This document shows positions 58,201 through 64,000 of a stretch of 64,000 nt of DNA, one piece after another. The DNA is from Marisa cornuarietis (taxonomy: Eukaryota; Mollusca; Gastropoda; Architaenioglossa; Ampullariidae). Numbering within the stretch: the stretch's first letter is position 1; the number at the start of each line of letters is the position of its first letter. The position numbers and the translations under genes were made by a program. The stretch covers positions 2,766,001-2,830,000 of the forward strand of contig SMMW01000568.1 in assembly GCA_004794655.1 (NCBI GenBank), in the 5' to 3' direction. Below the pieces are notes generated by a model. It was given only the letters and a program-made list of their open reading frames with translations, had not been told where the DNA came from and did no database searches.

Positions 58201-61200
58201 GAATGGTAGACATAAGGACTATTTTGTGTCTAAAAACTTTTTTTTTGCTGAAAAGTAAAATATCACAAAAAATTTAAATCCTAAATATAATAGACTTAGC
58301 AAAGGATAACTTAAATTTTTCAAACACCATGAAAGCACTGGGGCAATGTCATTAACTAAAGATGTGTAAATACTTAGGATATGTGAACACTTACCAGCTG
58401 AAACATGGTCCATGTGAATGTTAAGTGGCATGGACAATTTTCGCATATCAAATGTGTAGAGGCTGGAGTAAGAAGAAGAAGAAAAAGAAATGATTATTAT
58501 GCAATGCAACAACACCAAACAGAAGAATAATTAGATAAAGAAGAAGTATACGGTTCAAATACCATGTCACAGTCTCTTCAACATGCCTGAGTATCACCAA
58601 CAGTGTTTAATCTTTACAAGAAAGAGATAAACATCACTAAAAGCCTGTCTGGAGGCGGAAGCACTTTTATGAAAATGAGAAATCCTCACTTGTAATCTTC
58701 GTTTGCTGCTGTAAATGTCATAGGTTCCATGGGATTCCAAGACATAGTGTTGGTGCGCATCTTCAACAGCACCTGTCAACAGAGATGCATTCTTTATTTT
58801 AGAGACTTATTTCACATGAGAGTGTCTTTAAAGATGCCCATTCACTGGTTTCTAAACCTCTCCCCCAACAAAAGAAAAAAAAAATCCAGTATGTAATTTC
58901 ACCTTTCTAAGTGGTGCAGAGCCTCGCATGTCATACAGGATGATGGTTCTGTCATGAGCCGCAGCACCAAGCAGATACGTCTGTCAAAAAATAGCAGACA
59001 TGTAGACTGACCTTAAGTCACAGAGTGTAAAGGAATGCATGCTCAATTTACTCCATAGCAAGAGACCTAAATTCTCTATACAAACTGCATTGTTCTAAGT
59101 AAAACACCTCCATAGCAACAGAGATTACTTATCTCTTGCCACTTACAATGCTGACCTCCCATGCGTCCTTATTCTGAAACAGTTCTGACCCAGACTCTCA
59201 TCACCATCAGGAAGGCTCACGATGGGGGATCTATATTCCTTTTGCTCTTTTTTGTCCCCTTCAAAAGTCCGAGAAAAGTGAACTACTTGGTACAAAGATA
59301 TGGAGTGAATATTTGTTATTAAGTTGATTTATATGATGCCCTTTCCAACCATCATGGCAGGTTGAAAGTGCTTTAAAAAACAACGCACTAACTTGTCCAT
59401 TTTTCAAGGCACCCATAGATGACTGTCATGGAGCTTACCTCAACACTATAGAGAGTTTAAGAACCACGATGTGTACATGTGACTTCGTCCTCTACAAGTA
59501 CACAGCGGGGCCAAACACTTAAGATCAAGACAGAGATACTCATACTACTAGTATTTACTATCTTTGATCTAGCAACGGCAATGTGTGAGCATCAGAAGTA
59601 AATGTGCTGAAAACATTTGTCAAAGTGAGAAACTTTTGGTTGAAAGTCAACAGCAACTTCTTGATCTATTGTTGCAGATGACGATTATTATGACGAAGAT
59701 AATGACCCCTTGACTAAAATGTACTTACCGAGTCAATTAAAAAAGTAATCATTCAAGCCTGTCATTTTATTCATGACTATATTTGCTGGATTTTTCAAAA
59801 TAAATTTATAAATTGAACATTGTTGTTTTTTATATCCTAAATGCACGCATAAGGGCACCAAAAGCAAATAGTGAATTGAATAATGACATGACTAAGGTTT
59901 ACTCAAAGTAAAATACTAAATAAGGAAACTAAACCAAAAATTTAATATTACAAAGTAATAATTATAAAATAACACAAAGGTAAAAAAAGTGAAATAAAAA
60001 CAAAACTACAATAGAGATATAAAAAAGTATACATGGGCAGTCACATGCCTTTAATTTTCCCTTAGTTTTACTCATTCAAAAGTAAGAAAAAATTTTAATT
60101 AATTTAATTAAAATATGGATTAACAGTAAAATGCTTAAGACATTTAAATAAACTACAAAGTAACTAGTAACTGACAGAAAATTTATGGATAGAATTAGGC
60201 AACATTACTGGTTATATTGGTGGGTAGATAACTTACAGCACACACGCCAACGAAAAAGGACATGTTTGGTAAATCATACTAGAGCTGCAATTAGTTGAGC
60301 CAGCCGTGTGTTAGAAATAAACATTTATGATCATAACACTGACCTCTATAGGGTTGAATTTGACATGATGAACACTTTCTACTCCCCAGGCAAACGATCG
60401 GTTTGGTTCTGTTCTCTGGTCAACCCAAACGTCTACTGACTGTCCACTGGTTACAAACACATCATCGAACCAGTGGTGGTCTATGCTTTGGTAAACACAC
60501 TGTTAACAAAAACAAGTTTGCAAATAAACCAAAGAATATCTGGACACTGGCTTTAAACACAAACAATATTTAAGCTTCAAACACAAGTTAAAGACAAAGT
60601 GGTGAAAAATTAATTGTTTTGGTGCACTTAAACTCTTACACAAAAAAATCTCTATGGTTCTAATCCACTGTTTCTTACTCTCACACACGCACATTTACAC
60701 GGATCATCCAAATGTATGCATGAATACATGCAAGCAAGCACACATGCATGCACACAAACACACACACAAAGTCTGACAAGGTACCTTTCCAAGTAGTGTT
60801 GTAGCAGGCTGGTCTGAGATTATGCCTTCGGCTGAAATGTTCCACTTCTTGATCGTTTGATCAAAACCACACTGAAATTTCAAGCTGAAGTTGATTTACA
60901 GATGCCAATAACAATAATATGCTTTCAGAATGAGACTGAGAATCTATCTGCAAAGAAATCTTTGGTAATTTTGATATTCTTCAGGTGTGCAAACATCAAT
61001 TCTGACTGATGGATAAATGGATAATTGTTAACACCAAAGTAAAATTACATGTGTTATCAGGACCTCAACCAAACCCACTAGTACCAATCTTCGAGGACAG
61101 GTTACAGACTTTTTAAAGATATGTCTTAAAGATATATGCTAATACTGGCCACACACTGAGAAGAATGTGGAAAGACTGCCACACAAACAACTGTTGTTCT

Positions 61201-63900
61201 TATCTTTTCTTTTGGAGGGTGGGGCAGGGAAGCAGATGGCCATCACCATTAATTAAACTTACAGAATATAAATGTTGGCCTGTTCTGTGTATACAAAGTC
61301 CATTGACTGCACCATCATGAGCTAGGACTTTCTTTATGACTGCACGCTTTGCAAGATTCCAGCAGATCACCTGTAATATTATAAATAAGTCAAAAGGTCT
61401 TTCCAGTACTGAACAAAAAGGCAACCGGTCGATTCGACTAGGATCAGTTCGACTAAGTTGTTTGTCTAGGGTCAGTTCGGCTAAGTCGTTTTGTCTAACG
61501 GTCGAGTCGTCTATAGAATGCATGAAATGCTACAGGACGCGTGCTGCTAAATGACAACCTGCCTCCTCGCAACTCTCGCTTCAACTTTCATTATAAGGTG
61601 CAACTACAGCCCCCATCCCGCACTGTCTGACCAAGGCCTACTCAATTAAGTGGGTCAGCGGCTGCGTAACTTGGGTGCTCAAGGCCAGAACATCAGGTCT
61701 CCCCTGGCATCAGTTGAGCCTGGGAATCGTGGGCGCATACGTAAGGGGAACCGCCGCCATCGCATCAGGGCTACACCCCTTATCAGTTATGTGGAAGACC
61801 AGTCTATTTAGTACCGGAGACTAGCATTTGTTTCCATTTTGACAGACTAGTACCTGCCTTACATGTGGTTGCACCCCTGTACGGCGCTGCGCGGGTTTCC
61901 ATTAATTTGTTCATTCTGCAGGGACATTTATTTGTACGTGCTATCTTATTATTATTATTATTTTTGGCAGTGTTCATCCTTTCTTCTTCTCTCTTACAAT
62001 TTTCTTCCATCTTTAATAAACGCTTCTTTTTTACTGTTCCCACCAGTGCGCGTCAATTTTTACACTTATGGACGGTTGGATGCGTCGCCGGCTTCGGGCG
62101 TTTGAGTGCTTGTTGAGTCTGTGTGGTTGAGAGCGTGCATGCGAGAGTGGAACGTGTGGAACCCGATTGCTTAACGCGACAATTAGCACTATTTACACGA
62201 TAGATTTAAATCGTTTATTAACATTCAAATCACTTCAATTTTTTTCCATTTCATGTGTCCTAAAGACGACTCGACCCTTAGACGAAAAGACTTAGTCGGA
62301 CTGACCTTAGACGAACTGACCCTAGACGAATCGACCGGGAACCGAACAAAAAAATGTGCTTTTGTGAAGTCTTTACAACAAAATCTTTACCAACAAAACA
62401 ATGATTACTAAGCATAAACTAAAATATCATCAAGGACTACAAAAGGTAAAAGTGTATTTTTACTATCAGCATAATTATATCAACTTCATGAATCAGAAAA
62501 ATTTAACTGATCTTTCTTTTAGTCTAAGCAGTAATGCCGAAAGGATGTAAAGGAGGAGGCAGACATTTTTATGCACTCTCTTGTCTGAGTCTTAGGAAAA
62601 ACAGACTGTTTAATAGGTCACCAGTCATTTTGGCCCACACCAAAAGTCAATGTCCCAGAAAATGTGTCTTACAATTCCAAATAAACGTGAATTTTCTCTT
62701 TAAACAATCTTTTAAGTTAAAGATTTTGACACCATTTTACTGTTTTGACTTTTTTATGCTATTGTAAGAAACATTCTCTGCATGCATATTGCCAAATGGC
62801 CATTTTTTTGTTTAGTAAAATAGTAGCTAAACTTATTCACATGGTTCTGTATAAAATAGGCAGCTGTGCATGCGTATCTATTTTGATCGAATAACACATG
62901 GCTCATGGTAATATTTGACTTTAAAAGTCAGGCTACTTATTTCATCTGTGATTGATTTGTCTTTTGGGCCTAGGACAATTTGACTTTTTGTTCTTGGGAT
63001 GAAATGGACCTACCAGTGATGAACTGACTTTTGGTGGTGTGGGGCAAAATGACAGGCCCCCATTCTATTATTTCGTCAACTTAATATGGCAACATTCACA
63101 CTAATTACAGTTTGCACTTTAGTTTAATTTAACCAAGATTTATTAAAATGATTTACCAGTTAACTTACCTCTCCATCTTCAGCTCCTGACAACAACAGGG
63201 ATAAGCTGGTTGGGTGCTTGCAAAGGACATGCACTCCATCTCTGTGACCATCAAGGGCTGCCAGAAATGGCTTGGCATACACACGTTCCAGTTTTGTAGC
63301 ATTGAGTGCTCGTTTGTACTCACGTTCAAGTTGAAAGGGATGTAGTGCTGGGTCTCTGTTTCTGGGTACTTAGTAATACAATAATGCCAATTAATTTCTA
63401 GAGTAAAAAATCTTCCTTGTTTTTAACAAATATTTTGTACCATCTTCCTTCTCACATAAAACCCAGTCAGCCATGTGCAAATGCAATGTGCTTGCAAGAT
63501 TACATACAGTACACAATTATTTATATATAGAATAAACAAGAAAGTTTAATAGTACCTCATTATTATATAATCAATAACAATACTGATTCTGTTCTCGATA
63601 ACAGAATATATTTAAAATAATATCTAAAAATGACTTTGGAACCGAATATATTTACATCAGATTATAGAACTGATTTTATCATTTCCCAAAACTCAATAAC
63701 TCCTGAAATGTTAACATTTTTCCTGCTTAATGTATCATCAGTTTTACGAGGCGTTGGCACTTTCTTTAACTACATTGTAGGGACACGCGATTGAAACAAA
63801 ATACAGAATTCAGATACTCACGCATGTGTATATCTAACTTTGTCTCACGCAAATAATCATCAGGATTTCGGCACAACACTTTTACTTGTTTGATTTTCAT
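55264..63900 (-). CDS. DCAF13: DCAF13 (Sof1/WDSOF1), complete gene, 12 coding exons
   Basis: WD40 protein of the nucleolar small-subunit processome (yeast Sof1), also a DDB1-CUL4 substrate adaptor in animals. Exons in transcript order: 63822-63900, 63169-63368, 61263-61370, 60785-60871, 60344-60499, 58903-58980, 58690-58772, 58395-58462, 57688-57784, 57292-57427, 56686-56849, 55264-55339. All introns are GT-AG. The joined length is 1332 nt, or 443 residues plus TGA, against about 445 in human DCAF13. The start MKIKQVKVLCRNPDDYLRET matches the family N-terminus. WD repeats fill roughly residues 60-360 (SGAEDGE, ICWNL, YDMRGSAP, SGSDEMNIRLWKA). The Sof1-type tail follows: PREKAAFNYAETLKARFGHLP and ISRHRHVPK, then a Lys-rich end. 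The reading frame is intact throughout. Introns 2 and 11 carry transposons. Confidence 0.95.
55707..55871. mobile_element. hAT-type MITE in DCAF13 intron 11
   Basis: The left end CAGCGTTTCTCAACC and right end GGCTGAGAACTGCGG are near-inverse and resemble hAT ends of the CAGTGGTTCTCAACC type. Flanking octamers GACTAAAC and GATTAAGC agree at six of eight positions, fitting an aged 8-bp duplication. It is about 165 bp with no coding capacity. Confidence 0.7.
55924..56618 (-). mobile_element. piggyBac-type non-autonomous element in DCAF13 intron 11
   Basis: Ends CCCTTTGAGCCCT and AGGGCTCAAAGGG are inverted, of the CCCTTTG type common in piggyBac. TTAA precedes the left end (55920-55923); the right flank is TTTT rather than TTAA. 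The minus strand has an open frame (56029-56382 from ATG, MKHTECQTGQSW) with an acidic stretch (DDLSGVEYDNDYSDSE). This could be the degraded N-terminus of a piggyBac transposase. No catalytic region is present. Confidence 0.72.
61420..62343. mobile_element. Mutator-like MITE in DCAF13 intron 2, ends made of subrepeats
   Basis: An exact 9-bp direct repeat GAACAAAAA flanks it (61411-61419 and 62344-62352). The left arm (61420-61514) and right arm (62263-62343) are inverted copies. Each consists of five or six units of about 15 bp, such as GGTCGATTCGTCTA, GGGTCAGTTCGTCTA and AGGGTCGAGTCGTCT. A 9-bp duplication with long ends is characteristic of Mutator-like elements. The central part shows no transposase; a GC-richer stretch at 61560-61800 may be captured sequence. 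Confidence 0.8.
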
Positions 63901-64000
63901 TTTTGTTCGCCTCCGATATCGTTCACACGTGTGACAACAAGCTCTTCTGTGTGAAAAATGTCAATTAAGCTAGAGTGTGCTCCCCTACATTTAGTGCATG
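63901..64000 (-). promoter_or_regulatory. DCAF13 5' leader and probable promoter edge
   Basis: Sequence directly upstream of the DCAF13 start codon. It holds a CACGTG E-box at 63926-63931, of the kind bound by Myc/Max and often seen at ribosome-biogenesis genes. The window ends before the rest of the promoter. Confidence 0.4.

Overview
The window looks like nuclear DNA from a lophotrochozoan animal, most probably a gastropod mollusc. The grounds are long (CA)n/(GT)n and GA microsatellites, a tRNA-derived SINE family, many decayed RTE-, CR1/L2- and I-type retrotransposons and cut-and-paste transposons, one intron-rich housekeeping gene with GT-AG introns, and Golgi-type pyruvyltransferase genes of a kind absent from vertebrates. 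The species assignment is inference.

Three kinds of content stand out. (1) A tandem array on the minus strand pairs a polysaccharide pyruvyltransferase-like gene with a triose-phosphate-translocator-family (TPT, EamA/SLC35-like) transporter gene. Unit 1 is at 12.0-16.7 kb and unit 2 at 27.1-32.5 kb. A third, decayed transporter copy lies at 36.6-38.1 kb, with a possible remnant of a third pyruvyltransferase 5' end at 34.8-35.1 kb and a small transporter fragment at 16.83-16.90 kb. Together the two proteins suggest a Golgi glycan-pyruvylation module: the transporter would supply phosphoenolpyruvate and the transferase would use it. (2) A complete DCAF13 (Sof1-like WD40) gene lies on the minus strand, 55.26-63.90 kb. 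It has 12 coding exons that join in frame to 443 residues. (3) A full-length I/Ingi-like non-LTR retrotransposon (2.0-6.07 kb) has an uninterrupted 1290-codon ORF and a 13-bp target-site duplication.

The rest is mainly mobile-element debris. From left to right: a piggyBac transposase pseudogene (7.7-8.5 kb); two decayed RTE-like elements (13.6-15.6 and 18.0-20.2 kb); CR1/L2-like pieces (23.6-24.2, 44.0-44.5 and 49.4-49.7 kb); a TIR element (26.1-26.7 kb); an autonomous-type hAT element with an exact 8-bp target-site duplication, itself interrupted by a CR1/L2 3' end (48.1-50.6 kb); a decayed transposase-like gene (51.1-52.4 kb); and a PIF/Harbinger derivative with perfect 22-bp ends (53.5-54.25 kb). 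DCAF13 introns carry a hAT-type MITE, a piggyBac-type element and a Mutator-like MITE with ends built of roughly 15-bp subrepeats. Three copies of one tRNA-derived SINE family lie at 9.6, 38.5 and 54.4 kb.

The remaining intervals (0-2 kb, 9-12 kb, 16.9-18 kb, 20.2-23.6 kb, 24.3-27 kb, 28.4-31.2 kb, 32.5-34.8 kb and most of 38.8-47.9 kb) show no coding sequence I can support beyond microsatellites and small repeats. Many open stretches there start at TTG or GTG, or are translated dinucleotide repeats.
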